The notes: generated from the letters alone by a model not told the origin. Positions 47,715 to 56,345 are shown, numbered from the stretch's first letter. The stretch is 64,000 bases of DNA from Alphaproteobacteria bacterium casp-alpha6 (GCA_001510135.1 LFER01000016.1:1-64000), one strand, 5' to 3'. Program-made: numbers and translations.

Positions 47715-47921
47715 ATTTGAGTCTCCTTTGGTTTTGCCGCACCATACTCATATGGTTTCCAAACGGAAAGGGTGAAAACCAGTATTTAACATAACTGTTT
47801 TGAAAACCATGGAAAGTGACTGTCATCCTCTGATCAGCCTTGGAAATTTTTTGAAAAACACATCTGAAAGTCATGTGCCATTCTCAATAACTCATAACGC
47901 CTTCTTTGCTGCATTTCCCGT

Positions 47922-47950
47922 TTGAGACTTGCATTTTGGGCTTGTATGAT
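47922..47950 (+). promoter_or_regulatory. probable coaD promoter
   Basis: TTGAGA (47922-47927) and TATGAT (47945-47950) with an exact 17-base spacer, 41 bases before the coaD ATG. Both hexamers are close to the sigma-70 consensus. Confidence 0.6.
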
Positions 47951-47991
47951 GTTGCTTGCGTTCAAGTTTCGTGCGGAGGGAGCAACCAATT

Positions 47992-48489
47992 ATGCGAATA
48001 GGACTTTATCCGGGAACGTTTGATCCCATCACTTTAGGTCATGTTGATATCATCAGACGCGCAGCGATGTTGGTAGATCGGCTGGTCATTGGAGTTGCCA
48101 TTAACCGTGACAAAGGACCTTTGTTCAGCCTCGAAGAACGTGTTGAAATGATCGAACAAGAATGTGCACAATTGTCCAAAGACACCGCAACAGAAATTGT
48201 TGCCCATCCTTTTGAAAACCTCTTGATCAATTGTGCGCATGACGTGGGCGCTCAAGTTATTGTTCGCGGCCTGCGGGCGGTTGCAGATTTTGAATACGAA
48301 TTTCAGATGGTTGGCATGAATAGGGCGTTGGATTCTTCCATTGAAACAGTCTTTCTTATGGCCGAAGCCCGTCATCAGGCAATCGCATCAAAACTGGTGA
48401 AAGAAATCGCGCGTATGGATGGAGACGTGTCAAAATTTGTCACGCCCCGTGTGAAGGATCAATTGATGCTTAAGCTGGGGAAGGTCTAA
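47992..48489 (+). CDS. coaD: phosphopantetheine adenylyltransferase
   Basis: A 165-residue nucleotidyltransferase that converts 4'-phosphopantetheine and ATP to dephospho-CoA, a late step of coenzyme A synthesis. The nucleotide motif GTFDPITLGH is at the N terminus, with RGLRAVADFEYEFQM and the C-terminal RMDGDVSKFVTPRV. I chose ATG 47992, which fits the family start (MRIGLYPGTF) and follows GGAGGG; the frame open from 47956 lacks support. The stop codon is two bases from that of the convergent gap gene. Confidence 0.97.
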   Translation: MRIGLYPGTFDPITLGHVDIIRRAAMLVDRLVIGVAINRDKGPLFSLEERVEMIEQECAQLSKDTATEIVAHPFENLLINCAHDVGAQVIVRGLRAVADFEYEFQMVGMNRALDSSIETVFLMAEARHQAIASKLVKEIARMDGDVSKFVTPRVKDQLMLKLGKV

Positions 48490-48491
48490 GC

Positions 48492-49493
48492 CTAAAGGTG
48501 TTTCGCCATTGCAACCGCAGTGTCGAGCATGCGGTTTGAAAATCCCCACTCATTATCATACCAAGCAAGAACGCGGCAGAATGTACCGGACAGAACCTTA
48601 GTCTGATCCGTTGCGAAAATGCTCGAATGGCTGTCATGGTTGAAATCCATTGAGACGAGTTTTTCGTCGGTGACACCCAAAATGCCGCGTAAACGCCCGT
48701 CGCTGGCTTCGTGCATGGCGGCGTTGATTTCTTCGGTGCTGGTGGAGCGAGAGGCTTCAAAGGTGAAATCAACGCAAGACACATTGGGTGTGGGTACGCG
48801 GATCGCTACCCCGTCGAGCTTTCCATCCAATTCAGGCAATACCAGCCCGACGGCACGAGCGGCACCCGTAGACGTGGGGATCATATTAAGTGCTGCAGCG
48901 CGGGCGCGATACAAATCGCTATGGCCGCGATCCAATGTGGGCTGATCACCTGTGTAACTGTGGATTGTCGTCATAAAGCCTTTTTCAATTCCGACAGTGG
49001 CATTCAAAACGCTTGCAACAGGGGCCAGACAATTGGTGGTACAGGAGGCATTGGAGACAATCGTATCGCGGCCTGTCAGAACAGAGTGATTGACACCATA
49101 AACAATAGTCTTGTCAGCACCGCTTGCAGGCGCGGATACCAAGACGCGTTTCGATCCATTCTTGAGGTGAACAGAGGCTGTCTCTTTCGAAGTGAATATA
49201 CCCGTACATTCCAAGACGATATCGACATCATCCCAAGGAAGTTCGTCCGGATTTCGCAGGGCGGAGACCTGCATCCGGCCCCGTCCCATATCTATGGTGT
49301 TCCCATTGACGGTGACCTCACCCGGAAATTTGCCGTGTACACTGTCAAATCGTAAAAGATGCGCGTTTGTTTCTACAGGGGCCAGATCATTAATTGCAAT
49401 AATTTCGACATCTGTGCGCCCATTTTCCAATACACTGCGCAAAATATTGCGTCCAATACGACCAAATCCATTTATGGCAAGTTTTACAGGCAT
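48492..49493 (-). CDS. gap: glyceraldehyde-3-phosphate dehydrogenase (first copy)
   Basis: A 333-residue phosphorylating GAPDH that interconverts glyceraldehyde 3-phosphate and 1,3-bisphosphoglycerate. The NAD motif INGFGRIGRN is N-terminal, the catalytic cysteine is in SNASCTTNC, and the conserved HSYTGDQPTLD and WYDNEWGFSNRM follow. The NAD-region residue after the second strand is Asn-Asp (AINDL), as in NAD-dependent enzymes. A perfect 16-bp palindrome lies 21 bases before the ATG, next to the AGGGTGA ribosome-binding site, so this copy is probably repressed at initiation. It is one of two copies with clearly related but divergent sequences. Confidence 0.97.
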   Translation of the reverse strand: MPVKLAINGFGRIGRNILRSVLENGRTDVEIIAINDLAPVETNAHLLRFDSVHGKFPGEVTVNGNTIDMGRGRMQVSALRNPDELPWDDVDIVLECTGIFTSKETASVHLKNGSKRVLVSAPASGADKTIVYGVNHSVLTGRDTIVSNASCTTNCLAPVASVLNATVGIEKGFMTTIHSYTGDQPTLDRGHSDLYRARAAALNMIPTSTGAARAVGLVLPELDGKLDGVAIRVPTPNVSCVDFTFEASRSTSTEEINAAMHEASDGRLRGILGVTDEKLVSMDFNHDSHSSIFATDQTKVLSGTFCRVLAWYDNEWGFSNRMLDTAVAMAKHL

Positions 49494-49513
49494 GCGCAGA
49501 TCACCCTAATATT

Positions 49514-49529
49514 TTGTTAGCGCTAACAA
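49514..49529. promoter_or_regulatory. LacI-type operator upstream of first gap
   Basis: A perfect 16-bp palindrome, TTGTTAGC-GCTAACAA. Its central CG flanked by TTAG/CTAA half sites resembles operators of LacI-family repressors. It lies 21-36 bases before the gap start codon, where a bound repressor would block transcription or initiation. Related sites stand before the second gap gene. Confidence 0.7.
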
Positions 49530-49580
49530 CATGATCGCAAACCATTTGTCAACCCAATATGTGGCCAAAATATCAGGGTG

Positions 49581-49724
49581 TTATCGCCAGAAAGCGAGCC
49601 ATTCAACAAGATCGTTCATTTTTCGAAGTACGAAAACGATGTCTTTTCCCTCAAAAACAACGAAGTCCAAAATCACAACAGCAATGATCAAAGCAAATAA
49701 AATTGCCCAAAATCTATGTGGCAT
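49581..49724 (-). CDS. 47-residue single-span membrane protein between the two gap genes
   Basis: A short gene on the same strand as both gap genes. It begins MPHRFWAILFAL and ends DLVEWLAFWR. One hydrophobic span (about residues 5-24) is followed by an amphipathic, partly basic C-terminal half. ATG 49724 has AGGAAAG about six bases upstream, and the frame ends at TAA 49581. It lies 111 bases downstream of the second gap gene and 87 bases upstream of the first, so it is probably co-transcribed with the second gap. From memory a small protein ending in a similar EW/EY-LAFWR tail sits at this place in related roseobacters; I could not check that. Function unknown. Confidence 0.7.
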   Translation of the reverse strand: MPHRFWAILFALIIAVVILDFVVFEGKDIVFVLRKMNDLVEWLAFWR

Positions 49725-49835
49725 AAAGAACTTTCCTGTTGTGGCATGCTCGCTTTGACGTAGCTATCGCAGGTCAGGACTTACGAAAAGACTAATTTAA
49801 ACGTTTTACGCCTGAATACAGGTACGCTGGTTCCC

Positions 49836-50837
49836 TCAAAGCAAACGGCCTATGGAAGAGGCAACATCTGCCATCCGGCATGAAAATCCCCATTCATTGT
49901 CATACCATGCCAAGACACGCACCATTCTTTTGCCGACAACTTTGGTTTGATCTGGCGCGAAAATAGACGAATGTGTTGTGTGGTTGAAATCGATGGACAC
50001 TTTGGGTTCTGGATCATAGGCCAGAACTTGACCAAGCCGTCCTTCGGAGGCCTCTCTCACAACTTCATTTACATCGTCTACGGTCACATCTTTGCCGGCC
50101 TCGAAGGTCAAATCCACTGCAGAAACATTTGGTGTTGGTACCCGCATGGCCGTCCCGTCAAGTTTACCACTTAATTCAGGAAGAACTTCGCCAAGCGCTT
50201 TTGCGGCCCCCGTCGAGGTCGGGATCATGGCCATCGCTGCTGCGCGGGCGCGGTAAAGGTCATTGTGGCGACGATCTAGTGTTGGCTGATCGCCAGTGTA
50301 GGAGTGGATCGTCGTCATAATCCCGCGTTCAATGCCGATGGCATCATTCAAAACTTTGGCAAGAGGGGCCAGACAATTCGTCGTGCAAGACCCATTCGAG
50401 ATCATTGTGTCCCCGGGAATAAGGTCTCTGTGGTTGACGCCATATACAATTGTCTTGTCGACGTTTTTGGCCGGGGCAGAGATCAGCACCGATTTGGCCC
50501 CCTGTTGAATGTGCACTGCCGAGGTTTTTCCGTCGTTGAATTTTCCGGTACATTCCAGAACTACGTCACAACCGCTCCAGTCGAGTTCAGTGGGATCATA
50601 GGTTGACATCACCTCGATCGGGCCACGTCCAAGATCAATAGAGTTTCCATTCACGGCCACATTGCCCCCAAAGCGACCGTGAACACTGTCATAGCGTAAA
50701 AGATGGGCATTTGTTTCAATTGGGCCCGTCGCATTCAATTTTACGACATGTACATCATTGCGACCGCTTTCTGCGATATGCGCCAGCGTACAGCGACCAA
50801 TTCTTCCAAATCCGTTAATGCCCACCGTGACAGTCAT
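49836..50837 (-). CDS. gap: glyceraldehyde-3-phosphate dehydrogenase (second copy)
   Basis: A 333-residue GAPDH paralogue of equal length to the other copy. Motifs are INGFGRIGRC, the catalytic SNGSCTTNC, HSYTGDQPTLD and WYDNEWGFSCRM. The residues after the nucleotide-binding strand are VKLNATG instead of AINDL, so the aspartate that selects NAD over NADP is missing and cofactor use may differ (NADP or dual). That is an inference from one position. The ATG has AGGAAAGAG upstream. It lies 217 bases downstream of tkt, with two operator-like sites in the gap. Confidence 0.95.
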   Translation of the reverse strand: MTVTVGINGFGRIGRCTLAHIAESGRNDVHVVKLNATGPIETNAHLLRYDSVHGRFGGNVAVNGNSIDLGRGPIEVMSTYDPTELDWSGCDVVLECTGKFNDGKTSAVHIQQGAKSVLISAPAKNVDKTIVYGVNHRDLIPGDTMISNGSCTTNCLAPLAKVLNDAIGIERGIMTTIHSYTGDQPTLDRRHNDLYRARAAAMAMIPTSTGAAKALGEVLPELSGKLDGTAMRVPTPNVSAVDLTFEAGKDVTVDDVNEVVREASEGRLGQVLAYDPEPKVSIDFNHTTHSSIFAPDQTKVVGKRMVRVLAWYDNEWGFSCRMADVASSIGRLL

Positions 50838-50921
50838 TTGCTCTTTCCTTGCCTAACTTCCATCCTCTCTATACGTCAAAAAGAGTGGCCCTAATATGGC
50901 AAAAACCGAGTTTTTATATGA

Positions 50922-50935
50922 TGTTAGCGATAAAA
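50922..50935. promoter_or_regulatory. operator-like site A upstream of second gap
   Basis: TGTTAGCGATAAAA, matching 12 of 14 positions of the palindrome TGTTAGCGCTAACA found before the first gap gene. It lies 85-98 bases before the start codon of the second gap gene. Confidence 0.5.
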
Positions 50936-50951
50936 TTCCACAATGTCAGAA

Positions 50952-50965
50952 TGATACCGCTAACA
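50952..50965. promoter_or_regulatory. operator-like site B upstream of second gap
   Basis: TGATACCGCTAACA, again 12 of 14 matches to TGTTAGCGCTAACA. Its centre is 30 bases from that of site A, close to three helical turns, so two dimers could bind on the same DNA face. Confidence 0.5.
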
Positions 50966-51054
50966 AGTTGCCCATTGTTGTCGCCACAATCTAAGGCGCG
51001 GGCATTTTGAAGTGCTGACAGAGCCTCAAAAACGACTCACTGCTCTGGCAGCCA

Positions 51055-53073
51055 TCACAAAAGAGCTTCGGCCCGTGCAACAATCTGATCGACTGTAATC
51101 CCGAAATGTTCAAAAAGCGTTTCGGCCGGAGCGGAGGCCCCAAAGCGATCCATTCCGATAAAATCAGTTTTTGCCTCTCGGCCCTTTTCGCCCAGAAGCC
51201 AGCGATTCCAACCTTGACGCACGCCAGCTTCAACCGCGATCCGCACAGTATTGCCCCCAAGAAGCACGCGTTGGCGGTACTTCGCATCCTGCTTTGCAAA
51301 AAGCTCCATACAGGGCATGGACACGACACGTGTTCCTATCCCTTTATCCTGCAACTGTTTTCGCGCCTCAAGAGCGAGGTGCACTTCTGATCCTGTGGCG
51401 ATCAAGACCACCTGTCTTTTACCTTCCGCTTCCGCAAGCACATAGGCGCCTTTTTCGCTGAGGTTGGCTGATCTGTGATCAGTCCGGACCGTCGGTAAAT
51501 TTTGTCGTGACAATGCCAATACAGAGGGCGTTTCTTTTGTGCTGAGCGCGATTTCCCACGCTTCTGCTGTTTCAACGGTATCTGCCGGGCGGAAGACATA
51601 AGTATTGGGGGTCGCACGACTTATGGCAAGGTGTTCAACCGGTTGATGGGTTGGGCCATCCTCTCCAAGGCCAATGCTGTCATGGGTCATCACAAATACT
51701 GTTGGAATTTTCATCAGAGCCGCCAGACGCATGGCAGGGCGGGCATAATCGGTAAAACACATAAATGTTCCACCATATGGACGTATCCCGCCATGAAGCG
51801 CCATACCATTCAACGCAGCAGCCATCCCATGTTCGCGAATACCCCAATGCATGTAGCGCCCAGAGCGGTTATCGGTATCGAAAACATTCATGTCGGATGA
51901 CTTTGTGTTATTGGAGCCGGACAAATCCGCTGATCCACCAAAGGTCTCTGGCATCACTGGGTTGATCACATTCAGCGCCATTTCAGAAGATTTTCGTGTA
52001 GCAACCTTTGGAGCGTCTTGAGATGTTTTTTGTTTGAAGGCGCGGATTACCGATTTCAGCTTTCGTGCAGGTTCCAAGGAATACACCCGCTCAAATTCTT
52101 TCTGCCGATTTTCCGAAATTCCCGATAACCGCTCTTCCCAAGCGTCGCGTTCTGCGACACAGCGTTTGCCCATCTCTTCCCATGCCGTTTTAATATGTGC
52201 TGGAATTTCAAATGGACCGGACAGCCAACCATAGGTTTTGCGGGCATCAGCGATAAGCGTCGCATCGGTCAAGGCCCCATGACCTTTTGAGGTATCCTGC
52301 GCCGATGAACCCAGTGCAATATGCGTTTTACAGGCAATCATAGTGGGTTTTTTGCTTTTCTTCGCGGTTTCGATCGCTTCGTCGATTTCGATCGGATTGT
52401 GACCATCAATTTCTAAAACCTGCCAGCCAGAGGCCTTAAACCGCATCACCTGATCAGTCCGGTCCGCCAAGTCCACGGTTCCGTCAATGGTGATGTTGTT
52501 GTTGTCCCAAAACACGATCAGTTTGCTAAGTGCATGACGACCCGCAAGGCTGATCGCTTCTTGGCTCACGCCTTCCATTAAACAGCCGTCTCCCGCGATG
52601 ACATAGGTATAATGATCCACGAGTTTCTTGCCAAACCGGGCGCGAAGCACTTCTTCTGCCATAGCAAAACCGACCGCATTGGAAATGCCCTGACCAAGTG
52701 GACCTGTGGTTGTCTCAATCGCCGGAGAAAGAAAATTCTCTGGATGTCCTGCAGTTTTGGCACCCAATTGGCGGAAATTTTTGATTTCATCCATTGGAAA
52801 GTCTTTGTACCCTGTGAGGTGCAGGAGACTGTAGAGCAACATTGAACCATGTCCGGCAGAGAGAATGAACCGATCTCGATCGTGCCATTTTGGATCATCC
52901 GCAACGAATTTGAGATGTTTTTCAAACAGAACGGTGGCCACATCTGCCATGCCCATAGGCATGCCGGAATGTCCTGAGTTTGCAGCCGCCACGGCATCTA
53001 ACGTTAAAACGCGAATTGCAGTAGATTTTTCCCAATGTTCAGGATGGGCTGCACGTAATGTTTGGATATCCAT
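51055..53073 (-). CDS. tkt: transketolase
   Basis: A 672-residue thiamine-diphosphate enzyme that transfers two-carbon units between sugar phosphates in the pentose phosphate (and Calvin) pathways. The N-terminal [15 protein letters not shown] contains the conserved histidine, the ThDP motif starts at [13 protein letters not shown] and runs to DNNNITIDG, and the middle domain has the catalytic [11 protein letters not shown] and HGIREHGM-like [12 protein letters not shown]. Length is normal. It heads a minus-strand cluster with both gap genes, which supply and use the same triose phosphates. Confidence 0.97.
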   Translation of the reverse strand: MDIQTLRAAHPEHWEKSTAIRVLTLDAVAAANSGHSGMPMGMADVATVLFEKHLKFVADDPKWHDRDRFILSAGHGSMLLYSLLHLTGYKDFPMDEIKNFRQLGAKTAGHPENFLSPAIETTTGPLGQGISNAVGFAMAEEVLRARFGKKLVDHYTYVIAGDGCLMEGVSQEAISLAGRHALSKLIVFWDNNNITIDGTVDLADRTDQVMRFKASGWQVLEIDGHNPIEIDEAIETAKKSKKPTMIACKTHIALGSSAQDTSKGHGALTDATLIADARKTYGWLSGPFEIPAHIKTAWEEMGKRCVAERDAWEERLSGISENRQKEFERVYSLEPARKLKSVIRAFKQKTSQDAPKVATRKSSEMALNVINPVMPETFGGSADLSGSNNTKSSDMNVFDTDNRSGRYMHWGIREHGMAAALNGMALHGGIRPYGGTFMCFTDYARPAMRLAALMKIPTVFVMTHDSIGLGEDGPTHQPVEHLAISRATPNTYVFRPADTVETAEAWEIALSTKETPSVLALSRQNLPTVRTDHRSANLSEKGAYVLAEAEGKRQVVLIATGSEVHLALEARKQLQDKGIGTRVVSMPCMELFAKQDAKYRQRVLLGGNTVRIAVEAGVRQGWNRWLLGEKGREAKTDFIGMDRFGASAPAETLFEHFGITVDQIVARAEALL

Positions 53074-53284
53074 ATTTTACGGTGTCCTTTATTGAATTTT
53101 TTCTGTTGTTCCATACCAGCCTAATAGCGAAGTGCAAGCAGAAGACGATGATTCTTCTCAAAGGGGGCGCAATTTTGAACTGTGTCGGATAAACTCTTAC
53201 AATATTGCAAAGACTTGATTCGCTTTTTGGAGGTTTGGTGCAAGGGTCATGCTTCCAATATGGCAGGGGCAGTAAAGGCAAAAA

Positions 53285-53563
53285 ATGGAAAACTTAAAAG
53301 AACTTGAACGACGCATCAAGGTTGCTCTGGACCGTGTTTCTGAGGGTTTGGAGCATGGAAATAATTCTCATGATGCCAGCGAAAGAGAAGCGGTTTTGCA
53401 GGCGGAAGTCGATGCTCTGAGCGAGCAGAATGCAAAACTGTCTGCTCTTTTGGCAGAACTCGAGCAGGATCGCCAAGCTGAGGCTGACGAACTCCAGAGC
53501 CTTTATGGGAAATTGGCAGAGGTGTTAAATTCCTCTGATGCGGAACTTGAGGAGGGCGCCTGA
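53285..53563 (+). CDS. coiled-coil protein upstream of zapA
   Basis: A 92-residue acidic protein predicted to be almost entirely helical: heptad-like leucines run through KELERRIKVALDRVSEGL and LQAEVDALSEQNAKLSALLA. The size and coiled-coil character recall ZapB, the partner of ZapA at the division ring, although I see no direct sequence match. Its TGA overlaps the zapA start codon (TGATG), so the two are made together. A division role is inferred only from context. Confidence 0.75.
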   Translation: MENLKELERRIKVALDRVSEGLEHGNNSHDASEREAVLQAEVDALSEQNAKLSALLAELEQDRQAEADELQSLYGKLAEVLNSSDAELEEGA

Positions 53564-53958
53564 TGCCAGAAGTCGAAATCGAGATTGGTGGCCGGCGTTT
53601 CGAAGTAGCCTGTCAACCGGGTGAAGAAGATTATCTTATCTCTGCGGCAACTGCACTTGATAAGGAAGCATCCTCCATTGGTGACCAGTTAGGGCGACTT
53701 TCAGAAGCAAGGATGCTGCTAATGGCAGGATTGATGCTGGCTGATCAGGCGGGGAATTTAAAAGAGAAACTAGCCAAATCTGACGCGGACCTGTCGGCCG
53801 CCATTTCTGAAGTATCCCGCCTGAATGCAGAGCTGTCTTCCAGTTCTATACCAGGCAATGAAAACGCCGCGCTTTCTGCAGAGTTTGAAAAAACCCTTAC
53901 CGACATTGCCGAAAAGGCAGAAAGACTTGCGGACAAAATTGACTCACAACAGAGCTGA
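53563..53958 (+). CDS. zapA: cell division protein ZapA
   Basis: A 131-residue ZapA that cross-links FtsZ filaments at the division site. The N-terminal VEIEIGGRRFEVACQPGEED is the ZapA globular domain, and a long coiled coil follows (about residues 55-105). It is slightly longer than the E. coli protein (109 residues), with a helical tail. It is translationally coupled to the coiled-coil gene upstream. Confidence 0.9.
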   Translation: MPEVEIEIGGRRFEVACQPGEEDYLISAATALDKEASSIGDQLGRLSEARMLLMAGLMLADQAGNLKEKLAKSDADLSAAISEVSRLNAELSSSSIPGNENAALSAEFEKTLTDIAEKAERLADKIDSQQS

Positions 53959-53991
53959 TGTGAGTCTGAACAAGAGCGCCATTGGCGCTCT
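53941..53991. terminator. two adjacent hairpins between zapA and grxD
   Basis: The first inverted repeat (GACTCACA 53941-53948 with TGTGAGTC 53959-53966) spans the zapA stop codon. The second (AGAGCGCC 53973-53980 with GGCGCTCT 53984-53991, 3-base loop) is a compact GC stem followed by a T-rich GTTCGTTCT. Together they probably end both convergent transcripts. Confidence 0.65.
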
Positions 53992-54015
53992 GTTCGTTCT
54001 CTGAAATATACTCAG

Positions 54016-54378
54016 CTATTTGTTTGCTTCGCGTATTTTTTCAGCGGCTTCTTCGCTAAAGTTTACGCCATTATCTCTGAACAATGTATCAAGTTCACCG
54101 GAAAGTGCCATTTCCGTCACGATGTCACATCCCCCAACAAATTCGCCTTTGACATAGAGCTGCGGCACGGTCGGCCAATCAGAATAATCCTTTATACCTT
54201 GTCGAACGTTTTCATCTGCAAGCACGTTGACGTCCTGGTATTCAACCCCGATGTAATTCAAGACGCCCGCAACCCGGCTGGAAAATCCGCATTGGGGCAT
54301 TTCTTTGGTTCCTTTCATGTAAAGAACGACATCATTTGATGTCACCATTTCACGAATTTGATCGTTAACTTCACTCAT
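54016..54378 (-). CDS. grxD: monothiol glutaredoxin
   Basis: A 120-residue CGFS-type glutaredoxin (Grx4/GrxD family) that binds a glutathione-ligated [2Fe-2S] cluster with BolA and moves clusters between proteins. The active site reads MPQCGFSSRV; the glutathione-binding segment WPTVPQLYVKGEFVGGCDI follows. BolA is encoded 105 bases upstream on the same strand, matching the known physical pairing of the two proteins. Confidence 0.95.
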   Translation of the reverse strand: MSEVNDQIREMVTSNDVVLYMKGTKEMPQCGFSSRVAGVLNYIGVEYQDVNVLADENVRQGIKDYSDWPTVPQLYVKGEFVGGCDIVTEMALSGELDTLFRDNGVNFSEEAAEKIREANK

Positions 54379-54483
54379 TTCTGTGATCCTTATGTTCGAA
54401 AGCTCCTGCTATTTATAGGTTAACAAGACGCTTTGTACTAATCTTACACTTTTGCTTTAACGCCAGTTTTGAAGCCTGCGCAT

Positions 54484-54726
54484 TTAGTCAGGGATTTTGG
54501 TTGTCAGGGCAAGCGCGTGCAATTCTCCATGTGATCCATCCATTTTTCCTTTCAGGGCAGCATAGACCGCCCGTTGTTGTTGGACCCGGTTTTTTCCACG
54601 AAAACTTTCGTCGGTAACCTCAGCGGCATAATGGTTTCCATCACCGGCTAAATCAGTGATGGTGATTTTCGCTGCGGGAAAGCTTTCGCGAATAAGGTCT
54701 TCAATTTCCTGCGCTTGCATTGGCAT
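54484..54726 (-). CDS. bolA: BolA family protein
   Basis: An 80-residue BolA/IbaG-type protein with a class II KH-like fold. The invariant C-terminal histidine is in HGELHALALTTK, a ligand of the Grx-BolA [2Fe-2S] cluster, and the central FRGKNRVQQQRAVYAAL is the family signature. Two start codons, M1 and M3, are possible; AAGGA lies upstream of the first. It precedes grxD. Confidence 0.93.
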   Translation of the reverse strand: MPMQAQEIEDLIRESFPAAKITITDLAGDGNHYAAEVTDESFRGKNRVQQQRAVYAALKGKMDGSHGELHALALTTKIPD

Positions 54727-54783
54727 ATGTCATAATCCTTTTTTTAGAATTTATGCATTCTTGCACATCAGGACAAGACCTGA

Positions 54784-55560
54784 TTAACGCTCTTCGAAGG
54801 CGCCATATCGGCGGTTTAATTTGCGCATTCCAGCGATCCAGCGATCATAATTATCGGTTTTATTTCGCATGTACTCTTTCACCTGTGGGTGGGGGAGGAT
54901 GAGAAAACTCTCTTCGCGCAAGCCTTGGACACAGAATTCGGCGACATCTAGGGGCTCCAACATGCCATCGGTGCTGGCCACGTGATCTTCGAGTCCACGG
55001 GTCATTTCGGTGCGCACTGCCTGTGGACAAAGAACAGAGACCTTTATTCCCTGATCTGCATAAGTCATGGCAAGCCATTCGCCAAGCCCGATAGCGGCGT
55101 GTTTTGTGACTCCATAGGGGGCTGATCCCACCTGATTAAGCAAACCGGCGGCAGAGGCCGTATTTAACAGATATCCGCCGCCGCGTTTGGACATACGGGG
55201 AACAAGATGACGTGCAGCCCAGACATGGGACATCAGGTTTACGTCCCATATTTTTTGCCACCCTTCATTGGGCACCTCAACGCCACCACCGATCGAAATC
55301 CCTGCGTTGGAACAGAAAAGATCAATGGGTCCGGTCTTTTCTTCGGTGCTCTCAATCACATTAGCGATGTCGACTTCTTTGGCTGCGTCCATCGCAAAAG
55401 ATATACCGTTCACTTCAGAGGCCGTTTTTGCCGCGCCCTCTGCATCAATATCTGCACAAATTATGCTTTTTGCCCCTTCTTTGGCAAAGCGCAATGCCAT
55501 GGCTTTTCCAATACCCCCAGCAGCGCCGGTAACGACAATAATTTTATCCTTGAGCTCCAT
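54784..55560 (-). CDS. short-chain dehydrogenase/reductase (last gene of acyl-CoA operon)
   Basis: A 258-residue SDR oxidoreductase. The NAD(P) motif is TGAAGGIGKAMA, the NAG motif is CSNAGISIGG, and the YxxxK pair is in YGVTKHA. An acidic residue after the second strand (CADIDAEGA) suggests NAD. It is the last of five genes with gaps of only 9-11 bases that encode acyl-CoA activation and oxidation steps, so it probably oxidises a hydroxyl in the same pathway. The specific substrate is unknown. Confidence 0.88.
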   Translation of the reverse strand: MELKDKIIVVTGAAGGIGKAMALRFAKEGAKSIICADIDAEGAAKTASEVNGISFAMDAAKEVDIANVIESTEEKTGPIDLFCSNAGISIGGGVEVPNEGWQKIWDVNLMSHVWAARHLVPRMSKRGGGYLLNTASAAGLLNQVGSAPYGVTKHAAIGLGEWLAMTYADQGIKVSVLCPQAVRTEMTRGLEDHVASTDGMLEPLDVAEFCVQGLREESFLILPHPQVKEYMRNKTDNYDRWIAGMRKLNRRYGAFEER

Positions 55561-55571
55561 CCGCTAATCCT

Positions 55572-56345
55572 TCATGCCCACATGTTTGATCCGCCGCATA
55601 CCGTTAGCGCCTGTCCAGTCATATATCTGCTGGCATCAGAGGCAAGAAAGACAGCCAATCCCTTAAGATCGTCGGCCTCTCCGAGACGTCGCAGCGGGAT
55701 TTGTTGTTGAATACGATCTTCTACTTTGGGATTTTCCCAAAGTTCACGCGCGAAATCGGTTCTTATCAGTCCGGGGCAGATTGCGTTAAATCGCACGCCA
55801 TGTGGTCCAAATTCCTGCGCGAGATTGCGCGTGAGTCCGATCAAGGCGAGCTTTGACATTCCATAAGTTCCGAGCTGCTCTGAGGGTTTTAAGGCGGCTA
55901 CGGAGGCTGTGAAAATCACGGATCCTGCGCCTTTTTTAACCATATCGGGAACAGTTAATTGTGCCAACCAGAGGTTTGATTGCACATTGGTTGTCATGGT
56001 TTTTTTGTATGCGGCATCAGAAATTTCCGAGGTTGGGCCAAAATACGGGTTAACTCCGGCATTTCCGATCACGATATCGATTGAACCGGCACGCGAGCGG
56101 GCTGTTTCAACCAGATTTTCAAGAGCCTCGCGCTGTCCTGCATTTGCTACGACAGGTATCGCCATATCTTTCCCGCAGAGGCTATTTATTGTCTGCGCTG
56201 CGGTTTCCAGTTGGTCTTGGTTTCGTGCTGAAATAACCACTCTGGCTCCGTGTTCTGCAAGAGCTGTCGCCATGGCGAGCCCCATTCCTTTAGAAGCCCC
56301 TGTCAGGACAGCAGTCTTTCCGCTTAGATCGAATAATGGGAACAT
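55572..56345 (-). CDS. short-chain dehydrogenase/reductase (fourth gene of acyl-CoA operon)
   Basis: A 257-residue SDR. The cofactor motif is TGASKGMGLAMA with an arginine after the second strand (VVISARN), which suggests NADP; the NAG motif is IGNAGVNPYFG and the catalytic pair is YGMSKLA. The C terminus TGQALTVCGGSNMWA is a typical SDR end. It sits between the second SDR and the enoyl-CoA hydratase with a 9-base gap. The differing cofactor cue suggests it acts at another step than its neighbour. Confidence 0.88.
   Translation of the reverse strand: MFPLFDLSGKTAVLTGASKGMGLAMATALAEHGARVVISARNQDQLETAAQTINSLCGKDMAIPVVANAGQREALENLVETARSRAGSIDIVIGNAGVNPYFGPTSEISDAAYKKTMTTNVQSNLWLAQLTVPDMVKKGAGSVIFTASVAALKPSEQLGTYGMSKLALIGLTRNLAQEFGPHGVRFNAICPGLIRTDFARELWENPKVEDRIQQQIPLRRLGEADDLKGLAVFLASDASRYMTGQALTVCGGSNMWA

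Noticed and set aside
48711-49355. 214-codon open frame on the plus strand
   Set aside because: Antisense to the first gap gene and rich in improbable residues (Cys, Arg, His); no ribosome-binding site.
53074-53284. 6S RNA next to zapA
   Set aside because: 6S RNA often neighbours zapA in other proteobacteria, but I could not see a long, bulged hairpin with a central bubble in this 211-base gap or in the 57 bases after zapA.
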